Shown piece after piece: positions 42,151 to 52,689 of a stretch of 64,000 nucleotides of DNA. The DNA lies in assembly GCF_027887165.1 (NCBI RefSeq), contig NC_077227.1:541263189-541327188 (forward strand). Direction: 5' to 3'. The position numbers were made by a program, and so were the translations under genes. This stretch comes from Monodelphis domestica. Lineage: Eukaryota; Chordata; Mammalia; Didelphimorphia; Didelphidae. The notes under the pieces were generated by a model. That model worked only from the letters and a program-made list of their open reading frames with translations. It had not been told where the DNA came from and did no database searches. Positions within the stretch are counted from its first letter, which is position 1, and each line of letters begins with the position of its first letter.

Positions 42151-42465
42151 GGGTCAGCCTGAGGGGTACATTGGTATCCACAAAATATTCTTAGACTCTA
42201 AGGAAGATCAACAATATATCAGACTACTAAGTACTTAGGTTAGCACTCATGAAAGAACTTAGGTAGCAATCACTGGGGATGAAAAAACATGGGTGAGATG
42301 AAATCTATTCTAGAGGAGGGTGTGAAAAAGAATAGCAATGGTCCCTCAGAACTATCAAACTATTACAACTTAGAACAGAGGAAAGTAGATCTTAAAATCC
42401 AAAGCTTTGAACAAAAATCAAAAGCGAGGAAATTGCCAAAGGGGTGACAGCATAAGGGAACTGTT

Positions 42466-42580
42466 GTTACTAAATCTTTTCACCCATCTCCGACTCTTCA
42501 TGACCTTATAGGAGGAGGGTTCTTGGCAGAGTTTCTAGAGTAGTTTATCATTTTCTTCTCCAATATAAGGAAAACATTAG
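42466..42580 (-). mobile_element. RTE/BovB-like SINE tail, antisense
   Basis: 'atcttttcacccatctccgactcttcatgacc', 'agggttcttggcagagtttctagagtagtttatcattttcttctcc'. Only the tail is present. Confidence 0.7.
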
Positions 42581-42634
42581 GAATGCTCAGTATTAGCTGA
42601 CCTAATTATAGAAATAGAAGCAGCTTATCTTGAA

Positions 42635-43042
42635 GCTTCTGTTAGTACTTTCATATTCCCCACAATTACCTATTTCCTTTGAATATGTTTTTATTTATAA
42701 CTATATATCTTATCTCTAATCCACCAAGAGAATATAAGCTCCTTGAGTATCTGGACCATTTGTGTCTGTATGTGCATGTGTTTATGTGCTTCCAGCATTT
42801 AGCATGGTCTCTTGAACATAGTAAGTGTTAAATAAATGGATGTTAAATTAAAATGTTGGGTGAGGCAGACTAATCTCTGAAAAAGTATGCATTTATGTGT
42901 AATGGAAAGGAACAAGAGAACTGAGTTAGGAAATAAAAGTAAAGTTTCTTGGAGGTAGAGCCTTTTATTTTTTCCATATATGCTTCTGAACTAGTCCAGA
43001 ACCTAAAACCTAGTAGGTGCTTAAAAATGTTTAATTGACTTG
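42635..43042 (+). mobile_element. Two consecutive L2 LINE 3' tails
   Basis: 42635-42855 ends in 'atttagcatggtctcttgaacatagtaagtgttaaataaatggatg'. 42925-43042 ends in 'cctaaaacctagtaggtgcttaaaaatgtttaattgac'. Both are in the same orientation and are separate insertions. Confidence 0.8.
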
Positions 43043-43214
43043 GTCATCTGTTTCCTGACAAAGTGGGAAATGCAGGTTTCAGTTGAGCTGGAGAACTTTT
43101 CCAGCCTAACTCTAAATGGAGAGGCAGTCTCTGAAGTGGAGAAATATAATGAGGAAAAGAGATATTGTAAGGAAGAAGCAAAGACAGACAAGGAGAAAAA
43201 AACTGATGGAGCCC

Positions 43215-43480
43215 GAGTGGAGAAGGAAGCATATCACTCTTCACTTCATTTTCTCCATTCATTTTTCTTTATGTGTCTTTTTCACAGTATGATAAACATG
43301 GGCATGTGTATTGTATCATAAAGCACGTACAACCTACATCATATTACTTGTCACCTTGGGAAGGTAGGAGGTGTTGGAGGGGTGTAGAGAACATGGAAAA
43401 TGTCAGAAAATCACTATTAAAAATTATACCAACATGTAATTGGAAAAAAAATTTAAGAATTAAAAGTTAAAAAAGAAAGA
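43215..43480 (+). mobile_element. L1 3' UTR fragment
   Basis: 'tgtgtctttttcacagtatgataaacatgggcatgtgtattgtatcataa', 'cgtacaacctacatcatattacttgtcaccttgggaagg' and a 'attaaaaattataccaacatgtaattgg' end with A-rich tail. Confidence 0.8.
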
Positions 43481-43574
43481 AGCAAGGATGATATTATATT
43501 CTTTTCCAGAAAAGGCTTAGAAGTAGAATTATATGCCTTACATGGCTTAAATCTCAGTATCATTGTTCTTATTC

Positions 43575-43645
43575 CTACCAAGCAGGCAATTAACCAGCAT
43601 TTCTCAAGCACCTTCTACTTGTCCAGCACTGGGTTGGTCAATGCA
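43575..43645 (-). mobile_element. L2 LINE 3' end, antisense
   Basis: 'ccagcatttctcaagcaccttctacttgtccagcactggg' is the reversed L2 end. Confidence 0.55.
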
Positions 43646-43894
43646 CTACTATCTTCTCACTTATTAATGATATTTTGTGATTTTTCCCCATATGAATAGT
43701 TAGTCATACCTAGATTTCCCAAGGCACTATTTGTAATTAGTATATGTAAATGGAGCCTGCTTGAAGCTTTAACAGGTCTACTGGTACCTAACCTCTAAAT
43801 TTTTCCCAACTTTATCTCTGATCCTATGAATTAACTATAACTGGTGAAACTTAAATATTTTGTTCCTTATAAACTCTTGGAATTCTCCCTAAGA

Positions 43895-44055
43895 TACATC
43901 AAAGGGTTTAGAGCTGGGAGGAAACTTAGATATAAACTACATTTTACAGAAGAGAGGGCCCAGGAAAAGATAAGACAAATAATTTGTCCAAAGTTGCACA
44001 GTTACTGGTAGTCAGCAGAGGAAGATTAGTAAGCACCATTGCCTTTCTTCAGTGC
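43895..44055 (-). mobile_element. MIR-related SINE
   Basis: 'gtttagagctgggaggaaacttagat', 'actacattttacagaagaga' and 'aataatttgtccaaagttgcacagttactggtagt' in reversed MIR order. Confidence 0.65.
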
Positions 44056-44144
44056 AAAGACTTAAGGGATTTTTCTTCCTCTAGTCTATAATTTTTAAGA
44101 GGTACAATAATAAATAATAATGAGAATTAGCATATTTTATTGTT

Positions 44145-44335
44145 TCAAAAACTGGCCTCAATGCTAGGAAGGCCTATATTTAAGTCCCTTCTATAACATA
44201 TTGATTCTGGTCAAGTCCCTTAAATTCTTAATGTTCCAGGCAACTCTCCAAGATTATCAGTTGAAAAGAAGATACTAATCTTAAGTAATGGGGAAAATTT
44301 ATCTTTGGGAACTCCCTACATCAATGAAAATATAG
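44145..44335 (+). mobile_element. SINE variant with 'caactctc'-type tail
   Basis: 'ggcctcaatgctaggaaggcctatatttaagtccc', 'ctggtcaagtcccttaaattcttaatgttccaggcaactctccaagatta' and 'tttgggaactccctacatcaatgaaa' make an uninterrupted copy. Confidence 0.7.
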
Positions 44336-44344
44336 TTCGGATTA

Positions 44345-44460
44345 ATACTTATATATATATATATATTTGAGTACACATTGTATAAATATATCTTATGTCC
44401 TCAATATATTTATACAAATGTATATAATTCCATATATACATATATATCTAATATATGACA
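44345..44460. repeat. (TA)n-rich low-complexity sequence
   Basis: Pure TA at about 44350-44367, then degenerate TATATTTATA units. Confidence 0.85.
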
Positions 44461-44954
44461 CCATAATTAAATGTTTCAAATAAAAAAATAGTACTTTGAA
44501 AATTCCAGGCATGACTTTATCATTTCCTTTCCTTTTCTTAAACATTTCGTTTGATAGGCTTAATATTTTCCAGAAGTATCACTTAAGAAAAAAGGAGTGA
44601 TTTTTAATCTCTACACCATTCCTGTAGATAGGCCTTGTAAAGCATTCTCTTCTATACCCTTTCCCTGAATTTCCTGGATTTTATAAACATCACAGAAGGT
44701 CCATGATTCTCTCATAAACCTACTACAAAAGTCTTCAGAGGTCCATAATGTCTTCTACAACGCTTGGATCCATGCCCTGGAGCAAGGACAGTGAGTGGGG
44801 TAAATAATGGGACAGTTGTTCTTTTTCTTTGGCTCTTAGCTTAAAGTTACAAGGTTATATCATGGAAAAGACTTAGGATTTGCAAAGGAAAGAATCCATA
44901 ATTTTTAACTATTTCTCTTCCCCTAAACTGGGTAACTCCAAGAATACAATAACA
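44461..44954. other. Unassigned stretch
   Basis: Nothing recognised with confidence. A 62-codon frame at 44880 has no domain. Confidence 0.35.
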
Positions 44955-45385
44955 GGAACAACAATAATTATTATGAGGATAATAATAAGCACTTTACAAT
45001 TATTATTATCTCACTTCCCACAAACTCTGGAAGTTAGATGCTGGTATTGCCTCCATTTTTCTTGTTAGTGTTCAGTCATTTCAATCATATTCAACCCTTT
45101 GTTACTCCATTTGGGGTTTTCGTGTCAAAGATAACTGGAATGGTTTGCCATCTCCCTCTCTAGCTCATGTTACAGATAAAGAAAATGGGCAAACAGTTGA
45201 CTTCCCTAGGATCACAAAGCTAGTAAGTGTCTGAGGCCAGATTTGAAGTGAGGAAGAGGATTTTTCTTGAATACAGGCCCGTTACTTTATCCACTGTGCC
45301 ATTTATATGCCCTAAGTGTCTGAGATTGGATTTTAATTTAGGTCTTCCTGACCCCAGGTCCAAAGCTCTAACCATTGTGTGCACT
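44955..45385 (-). mobile_element. MIR and nested RTE/BovB-tailed CORE-SINE, all antisense
   Basis: 44955-45062 is the reversed MIR 3' half ('aagcactttacaattattattatctcac'). 45066-45315 is a near-complete RTE-tailed SINE ('gtgttcagtcatttcaatcatattcaaccctttgttactccatttggggtttt', 'ggaatggtttgccatctccctctc', 'atccactgtgcc'). 45316-45385 resumes as a CORE-SINE head ('taagtgtctgagattgg', 'taggtcttcctgaccccaggtcc'). The central core of the outer element is missing. Confidence 0.8.
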
Positions 45386-45554
45386 AACATATGTCTAGTA
45401 TCCCTATAGAATGATTTAAGATTGAAATTTGCATTTTAAGTCAAGGGCACATGCTTCCCATTTCAGTTCTTTTTTTTCTTTTTTTTGCTATATCAGTTTA
45501 TTTTATAACTGTTTATTTTATGTGGTAAAATTTTATCATCACAAGAATCATATC

Positions 45555-45645
45555 TATTTAACTTTTTTTTTTAAGGAGGCTCAGAGCAGCATCTTGCACA
45601 TATGAACAATTAATAGCTGCTTTAGTTGGTGGTGATGATTATAGA
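45555..45645 (+). mobile_element. Possible L2 LINE tail
   Basis: 'aaggaggctcagagcagcatcttgcacatatgaacaattaatagctgct' resembles an L2 or MIR end, weakly. Confidence 0.35.
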
Positions 45646-46447
45646 AAGCTGGGTTTGTAGGAAAAGTCTAGCATTAACGAATACATTTTCCCCCCTAAGG
45701 CATAAATATTAGAACAATCTGTGGGAATAGCAAGTGGTTAGTTAATTATGGAAAGTAGATTAACAAAAGTAAATTTTCTGTTACTTTTAATTTAATATGA
45801 TTAGACAAAGGAGATTGGGTTTTGAAAAAGGTTATTAATGAGATAAAATAGAAGGATTTACAATCCTGGGAGCTGTGCAGAAAGCTATTAAATAAGTATT
45901 CAGCAAAAGGAAGTAGAGTGAAGTGAAAAACAGAATTCAAGGAGAAAAGGTGATATATGCACTTAAGGGGGATGAGAAAAGCAGAAGAAAAAGGTAAGAT
46001 TCTATAAATAGTAAGGAGGGAAAGGAACTGAAAAAGAAGACAATGCCACCCAATGCCTCTAGCAGAAGGGAAGACTCATATCTAACTATTTCACCTTCAT
46101 AGAGAATCAGTGTTTAAGGGTCCAAGATGGACAGTCTTTATTGAAATCTTTGAGGTTAGAAAAAAATAGCTTAAATTTCATTTTGAGTGCCTCCTTCACT
46201 AGGGAAGAACATCACCAAATAAAGATGCATAGAAAACAATAACTGTAGTTTTTGTCCTTCTTCAATGGCCAACACACTTGAATTTCCTCACTGCCAAAAA
46301 AGGACATTATGGGTATTTCTCTTAATGCCCTCTAGATTTGAAGGAGCACATCCTCAGAGTGTTTCAAAGATTTGGGCCTGATTATCACAAACTCATTTCT
46401 TCCCAGAAGGATTGACCAGTCACGCCTAACCACTGGGAATAGATAAA
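45646..46447. other. Unassigned stretch
   Basis: Purine-rich 45890-46030. No repeat or gene recognised. Confidence 0.4.
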
Positions 46448-46708
46448 GTTTAATATTAATAATTAATAATAATAGATTACTTTTATGAAATTCTTACTAT
46501 GTGTCACACATTGTGCTAAGCAGTCTATAATTATTATCTCATTTGATCCTCACAACAACCTTGAAAATCAGGTATAATTATTATCCCCCCTTACAGATGA
46601 GGAAACTGAGGCAAACAGAATTTAAGTGACTTGCTAAGGTCAAATTTGAACTTAGATCTTCCTGACTCTAGCCCCATTATTCATTTGTCTGTCACCTAAC
46701 TGTGTCAC
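46448..46708 (-). mobile_element. Full-length MIR-type CORE-SINE, antisense
   Basis: 'aattcttactatgtgtcacacattgtgctaagcagt', 'tctcatttgatcctcacaacaacctt', 'ccccttacagatgaggaaactgaggcaaacaga', 'gtcaaatttgaacttagatcttcctgactcta', 'ctgtcacctaactgtg'. Confidence 0.9.
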
Positions 46709-47369
46709 AGACTACACACAAAATGCAGATACCCAAGGGCAAGGAAAAGAATATATAGTACACAGGGCAGCTGGCACTATTGTCAGGTTATTATACCAAG
46801 AGAGGCAATGAGTAGCATATCCATAGAGAATGCTCACAAGGATCTTGAAAAGCCAGCCCTGATCTTCTCATGCCACCAAAGTTATCCTGGATCAAAATCA
46901 TAGCAGGAACCAGTGTTGCCCAAGATTCTATATACTGGCAAGAGGCATCACTTTTCCTCCTTAGATAATTTGAGAATACCAAATCCCAAGCATTCCTAAA
47001 AATCATATAATGAATCCCAATCTAGCCAGCCCTGCTGCTTTCTAGAGTCAAGGACCTACCTATGAACCATTCTGTTGCAGCTTAGGGAAACAGGGCAACC
47101 AAAGAAGTGGTATCCTCTGGTTAGTGAGGCATTTAAGAAAACAGATGCATTATTTGTCCTCTGGGAGCTTAAATCTTAAAATGGACAGTAGTGATAAAGG
47201 CAAAGGTAGGAAAAGATAAATCCTTTACCAACAGGGACAGATAATATGAGAGCATAGTCCTAGATGAGCCATTGGCTTAAGTAAATTTTGAAATCTCCTT
47301 CTTGTACCTCTTTACCTTTTCTCTCACCAAAATCCAGAATCTCCAAAATAAGAATCTCTGCTACAGAGT
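46709..47369. other. Unassigned stretch
   Basis: 47150-47215 ('tcctctgggagcttaaatcttaaaatgga') may be reversed L2. A 71-codon minus frame at 46791-47006 has no domain. Confidence 0.35.
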
Positions 47370-47455
47370 ACTGTGGCGAGAATGAAAGAATTAATTCTTG
47401 CAAAGTATAAAGAGCACTTTGGAAGAAAGGAAATATAAATGCAGGCTATAATTAT
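47370..47455 (+). mobile_element. MIR 3' end
   Basis: 'ttcttgcaaagtataaagagcactttggaagaaagg' and 'tataaatgcaggctataattat' suggest the MIR 3' end. Confidence 0.45.
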
Positions 47456-47789
47456 CACATTAATATAGCTAGGATAATGAAGGCAGAGACAACTAACATA
47501 TGGCACAAGGTGCCGGCCTTAGATCTACAATCAGAAAGAGAGAAAATGTTACATAAGGAAACAGAGTTCCCTTTCAAAGATCTTCTGAAGAATATGCGTT
47601 GTCCTCTTGAGCTTCCAGAGTGATTGTTACCTCCCTTTCCTCAAAAGGAAGGTAGCAAGTCCTCATTATGAAAGGGGGATCTTCACAGACAATTTAAGGC
47701 AAACTGGTGTAGTAGAAATTAGCTTTAAGTATAGCTGGGAATGTTGCTCTTCATTTGTGATGGCTCCATGATAGAATAATAGACAGCTG
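47456..47789. other. Unassigned stretch
   Basis: Nothing recognised. Confidence 0.35.
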
Positions 47790-48030
47790 GAAGAGACTTT
47801 AGACCTTGCTTTCGAAGTCCACCCTCAGAGGTCACAAAATTTCAGAATTAGAATTGATGTCAGAAGTTATCTATTCTGAACAAGAATCTGTCCCCACAAT
47901 AATCTAGATCTGTGTAACATCCAGCCTCTGCTTGAAAATCTTTCGTGCAAGGTAAACAACTGCTTTTTGAGTCAATCCATGCTACTTTGGGACAGTTCGA
48001 ATGCAACATTTTTCCTCATATAGAAATGAA
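47790..48030 (-). mobile_element. L3/CR1 LINE 3' end, antisense
   Basis: 'agaattgatgtcagaagttatctattctgaacaagaatctgtcccc', 'gtgtaacatccagcctctgcttgaaaatctttc' and 'actttgggacagttcgaatgc' are reversed L3 landmarks. Confidence 0.75.
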
Positions 48031-48175
48031 ATCTTTTTATTAATATTTTACTGGCTCTGTGTTCTTTGAGAGCAAACAGAACAAGACTAATCCTCCTGCA
48101 TTTATTTTGTTTAAGCTGTAAAAGAATTTAAAAATAACTGGTACTATTCATGCATACTTTCACATATAAGATGGC

Positions 48176-48435
48176 TAATTGGCACAATGGATAGAGTGCT
48201 GTATGGAGTCAAGAAGACCTGAATACAGCTCTGACTTCTAACATTCAGTAGCTGTGTAACTCTTGGCAAGTAGTTTGATTTCTTTTCCTCAGTTTCTTAA
48301 TCTGTTAAATGGGAATAATAATAGCCTCTTCCTCACAGAGTTGTGAGGATCAAATGAGTATTTGCAAAGTCCTTAGCAGTAGTCCTTACTAGTAAATGGT
48401 AGGTGTTGTAAAAATGTTAATCATTAATATTATTA
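48176..48435 (+). mobile_element. Full-length MIR-type CORE-SINE
   Basis: Head 'ggctaattggcacaatggatagagtgctg', 'ggagtcaagaagacctgaatacagctctgac', 'cctcagtttcttaatctgttaaatgggaataataatag', 'gttgtgaggatcaaatgag', and a TTATTA tail. Confidence 0.9.
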
Positions 48436-48934
48436 TAGCTTTGTATTACTTTGTTTTCTCTATGAAATTCATTTGCATTTAAGTCTTTTTTTCTTCACTG
48501 AGGGAAAGTTTGGTTCTTTGCTAGAACAGATTTCAGCTATTGGAGCTTTGGGAGGATTTTGGATGACAGTCTCCCTAAAAACTACACTGTAAGCAGCCAT
48601 CTATTTTAGCTGAAAGGTCCTCTGTACAATTCTAACCCAGCAGTGATGTATCTTCCCTCAAGAAGTTTACTGTTTTGAGGATTGGATAGAAAATTCAATA
48701 ATAGATTCCTCCCCCTCTTTTATAGCTTGAGGTTACTGACTCTAGACAGATGGCAAATTTTTGTTATCCCATAATAAAACTTCATGCATTAAGTTTCTAC
48801 TGTATCAGTGTCAAAGTCACCCAAAGTCTTTATCCTATTCTCTTTTTTCCCAAATGGAATAAAAAAAAATAATTCTTCAGATGAAACCAAGTCTTGCTTT
48901 CTGACTTTTTCCTCACCATTTAAAAATCCAATCA
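48436..48934. other. Unassigned stretch
   Basis: 48640-48705 ('ttccctcaagaagtttactgttttgagga') may be reversed L2. Otherwise unrecognised. Confidence 0.35.
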
Positions 48935-49330
48935 AAAAAGTGTTCTTTAAACTTCTACGATGTGTAGGAAATCATATAAGATACTGGGATTATGAAAGCA
49001 AAAGAGTAAATAGTTCCTTTTATACAAGAGCATATAATCTTTTGGAAGTATGTATTATCTAGAAGGATAAGTATACATTCGGTTATATGAAGAGAGATGA
49101 GAGTGTATAGTCAAAGATAACATCAGGAAACTTTCCACAGCAGGTGTCATAGGAGTTGATCCTTGAAATAAATGAAGAATCCTAAAATGCAAAAGTGAGA
49201 TGATGGTACATTCAATACCCAGAAAATAGATCATATAGAGAAGTGAAGGTGAGAGGTAGAATAGCACTTGAAGGAAACAGCAAATTGATTTCAATGTAGA
49301 GTGTAAGAAGAATGTTCGGTGGTCCTGCAA
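48935..49330 (-). mobile_element. Antisense L2 (~400 bases)
   Basis: 'agatactgggattatgaaagc', 'acaagagcatataatcttttggaagtat', 'cataggagttgatccttgaaataaatgaagaa' and 'aaaatgcaaaagtgagatgatgg' follow reversed L2, ending at an A13 run near 49330. Confidence 0.65.
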
Positions 49331-49404
49331 AAAAAAAAAAATAGAAGTAAATTATGTGAGTTTTTAGCTAGCATTTGTATTTATTTGCAGCACCATTTGG
49401 AAAT

Positions 49405-49580
49405 CGACAGAATCATAGAATGTTAGATCAGCTCAATACTTTAGAGAGCAAATTATCTGCTTCAATGCTGTTATTTTATAATTGAGGAAATTGGCTTTCA
49501 GAGAGGGAAATAAACTAGTATTGGGTCAAAAAGCAAATTATTGTTAGAGACAGCTTTAGCATCAGTTTTATGACTTTAGT
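49405..49580 (-). mobile_element. MIR-related SINE
   Basis: 'cgacagaatcatagaatgttagatcagctcaatactttagaga', 'gttattttataattgaggaaattggctttcagagagggaaataa'. Confidence 0.65.
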
Positions 49581-49724
49581 GCCTTTTGCAGTAACCCAGA
49601 AAAATCTTAAGAGCTTCAATCTGACTCCTCCCACTATGGAAAGGAAGGAAATGGATACTTTTAAGCCCTACATACTTTACCACCTTGCTGCATAATTTCA
49701 CAGGTTTGATACAATCTTTTTAAA

Positions 49725-49872
49725 AAATTTAAATCCTTACCTTCGCTCTTAGGATCAATATGGTGTATGGTTCTAAGTCAGAAGAGTGGTAAGGGCTAGG
49801 CAATGGGGGTTGAGTAAGTAACTTGCCAAGGGTCACATACCTAGGAATTATCTGAGGCCAGATTGATGCCAT
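49725..49872 (-). mobile_element. SINE with palindromic tail, 5'-truncated
   Basis: 'aaatccttaccttcgctcttaggatcaatatggtgtatggttctaagtcagaagagtggtaagggctagg' holds the palindrome; 'aacttgccaagggtcacatacctaggaattatctgaggccaga' is the core. The head is missing. Confidence 0.85.
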
Positions 49873-49929
49873 CCATCCCAGAATCTCCATCCCAGAATAT
49901 GGTGTTTTTGTACCCTAGTTAGGCATAGT

Positions 49930-50320
49930 CTTCTTAGATACTTATGGCATAGCAGAAAGAGAGTTGGATTTAGAATCACAGGAAAACAGGGCTATAGATT
50001 TAGGGCTAGATGGAGCCTTGGAAGCCCTCTTATTCAACTACATTCATTTATAGATAAGAAGATTGAGAGCCAAAGAATCTGAATGGCTTGTTCAAGGTCA
50101 CATAGGTAAATGACAAGTTTAAACTCAGCTCCTCTGACTCTAAATTCAGGGATCATTCCAATGTCCCATGCTATCTCTTAACTGATGTGCCCTAGGTCTG
50201 CATCATGAATTTAATGCTATGTGACCTTGATTCAGTTTACTCATCTGTAAATTGGGGATAATACATGAACTATTTATTTCACAGGGTTGCTATAAGTATA
50301 AAATACAATCATGCATGGAA
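49930..50320 (+). mobile_element. MIR with a second MIR-related SINE nested in it
   Basis: The outer plus-strand MIR begins 'tatggcatagcagaaagagagttggatttagaatcacagg' (to ~49985) and resumes at ~50205 'tttaatgctatgtgaccttgattcagtttactcatctgtaaattggggataat'. Between lies a reversed element: 'tagatttagggctagatggagccttggaagccc' to 'tcccatgctatctc'. Confidence 0.65.
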
Positions 50321-50724
50321 AAACCTTTTTAACCTCACCATAATATTTAGAAATCATGTTTCTATATATGTATAGTACATAAATAGAAGAGAATAATACT
50401 CCAATACACATATGACCTACTTTACAGGATTGTGAAGAAAAATATAGCAAAGCTAAAAGCTCCAAAGACATGGTGGTCATTAATTTTTTTTTGCCTGATT
50501 TTAAGATTCAGTATGACTTCACTACCCACAATCCCACAGCTCTCTTCTACAATCACTACCTTCTTAATTTTGATGACTCTTTCCTTGATTTTTTGATATT
50601 TTATATTTAAGCCTAAAATCATAGAACTCCAGATCTTTATAGGATCCTAAACTTAGTACAGTCAGACCTGAAGCATGACTTTCCAAATAACACCTTCAGT
50701 AAGGAATCTTCTACCACCATTACT
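50321..50724. other. Unassigned stretch
   Basis: AT-rich. Overlapping minus frames of 66-68 codons have no domain. Confidence 0.35.
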
Positions 50725-50985
50725 TTTTTAATTTTTATTTCTTTTCCAGATTGCACGTTGATGCAATTTTCAACAATTGTTTTCTTACATTTTGAGATCT
50801 GTGTTCTCTCCCTCCCTTCCACACCTTCCCAAGATGACAGGTATTGCAATTTAGATTGTATATGTGTTATGATACAATATGTATTTCTATATTCATCATG
50901 CTGTAAAAGAAGACCCATATTGCTTAGAGTAGATAAAAACTGAATGAGGAAATAAAATGAAAAATGGTTCTACTTCTACTATCAT
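50725..50985 (-). mobile_element. L1 3' UTR, antisense
   Basis: 'tttttaatttttatttcttttccagattgc', 'ctctccctcccttccacaccttcccaagatgacagg', 'cagattgtatatgtgttatgatacaatatg'-like text and 'cattatgctgt'-type end are the reversed L1 3' UTR. Confidence 0.7.
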
Positions 50986-51149
50986 TACTCACACCTATTA
51001 GCATTGGCACTGTGCATTTTTGAAAATTATTAGAACATCTTTTATTATTATTAGAATATTTTTATTAGGACATCTCCCTTATATTAAATTAAAAATCAGA
51101 TTATTTACTTATACATAAAATTTACACATTTATTCCATGCTCCTTCTAG

Positions 51150-51445
51150 GTCAAGAAGAATATAGATATCTAATCCTCTTGCCCTATGGCAGTACTTCAA
51201 ACACTGGAAGAGTAACCATATTCACCATTGCCATTGACTTTTTGAAGTTGAAAATACCCCCCAGTTCTATCAAGTACACTCTAAAAGATGTCACAACTGA
51301 TTCCCTCTCAGCCTCCTGATTGTTCTCTTCTAGTCTTCTTCCTGTTTGTCTATATCCTTCTTAAAATATGGCACCCAGGATTGGACGAAATAATGTAGAT
51401 GGCATTTGACCATGATGGTACTGCCAATGGCATTACCACCTTCCT
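51150..51445 (-). mobile_element. L3/CR1 LINE, antisense
   Basis: 'agatatctaatcctcttgccctatggcagtacttcaaacactggaaga', 'ctatatccttcttaaaatatggcacccaggattgga' and 'tggcattaccaccttcct' are reversed L3. It abuts the L1 that follows. Confidence 0.7.
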
Positions 51446-51459
51446 CTATCTCTTTTCTT

Positions 51460-52312
51460 TTCTTTTTTAATTTTTTTATGTTTTGGTTACAATAATCACT
51501 TTATTTCCCTCCCTTCCCTCCACCCACCTTTTCTAAAGCTGACGCACAATTTCATTGGGTTTTACTTGTGTCCTTGATCAGAACCTATTTCCATGTTGTT
51601 GGTGTCTGCATTAGGATGTTCATTTAGAGTTTACATCCCCAGCCATATCCCTTCGACCCATGTAATCAAGCGTATTTTTCTATGTTTTGACATCCACAGT
51701 GTTTCCTCTGAATGTGAATAGTGGTTTTTCCTCATAAATCCCTCTGAGTTGTTCAGGAACATTGCATTGCCTCTAATGGAGAAGTCCATTACGTTTGATT
51801 GTACCACAGTGTATCAGTCTCTGTGTACAATGTTCTCCTGGTTCTGCTCCTCTCACTCTGCATCACTTCCTGGAGGTTGTTCCAGTCTCCATAGAACTCC
51901 TCCACTTTATTATTCCTTTGAACACAATAGTATTCCATCACCAACATATGCCACAATTTGTTCAGCCATTCCCCAATTGAAGGGTATCCCCTCATTTTCC
52001 AATTTTTTGCCACCACAAAGAGCGCAGCTATGAATATTCTTGTACAGGTCTTTTTCCTTGTTATCACTTTGGGGGTGCAAATCCAGCAGTGCTATGGCTG
52101 GATCAAAGGGTAGACATTCTTTTGTCGCCCTTTGGGCATAGTTCCAAATTGCCCTCCAGAATGGTTGGATCAATTCACAACTCCACCAGCATTGAATTAA
52201 TGTCCCTACTTTGCCACATCTCTTCCAGCATTATGTTAGCTATGTTATATTATGTTAGCCATGTTAGCATGGCTAGACCAACAGTCATGTTAGCCAATCT
52301 GCTAGGTATGAT
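51460..52312 (-). mobile_element. L1 3' end with well-preserved ORF2 C-terminus
   Basis: The youngest-looking LINE piece in the window. The minus strand reads from an ORF2 segment at 52173 (motifs WRAIWNYAQRATKECLPFDP, then KEKDLYKNI) into a second frame (AALFVVAKNWKMRGYPSIGE, NKLWHMLVMEYYCVQRNN) that ends at a stop near 51789; one frame change near 52020 separates them. About 320 bases of 3' UTR and a reversed A-rich end follow to 51460. The ORF2 N-terminal endonuclease and most of the RT are absent, so it cannot move by itself. Confidence 0.9.
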
Positions 52313-52689
52313 CTAAATACTTTTAAAGGAGACTATAGTTTGTACTTTTGGATGTTTCTAACATATGCAAAAATTCATTTCCTCCAGCTTGTCATATATG
52401 CCAGGCAGGTGACTGAGCTGTTTCAAGTGTGGTCCTGTCTAAAAATTAAAGTGTAGGGGGAAGAAAGTAAGAGAAGGACTGGATTAAATGACCTTTTAAG
52501 ATCTCCTTTGAAACTAATTTGATAACTGATTTTCAGGAATGATTTCACACCCTAAAACATAAATTAATAAAAAAATCTTTAATTGGTTTATTTGGTGATT
52601 TAATTTGTCTTAATTTAATCTTCCATATTTTAAATCATATTTTCAGTAAATACATCCCTACTCTTTCCTCTCATTATTAGTTTTCCTAA
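52313..52689. other. Mostly unassigned; L3/CR1 terminus at 52478-52545
   Basis: 52478-52545 ('ggactggattaaatgaccttttaagatctcctttgaaactaa') is an L3 3' end in plus orientation. The rest is unrecognised. Confidence 0.5.
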
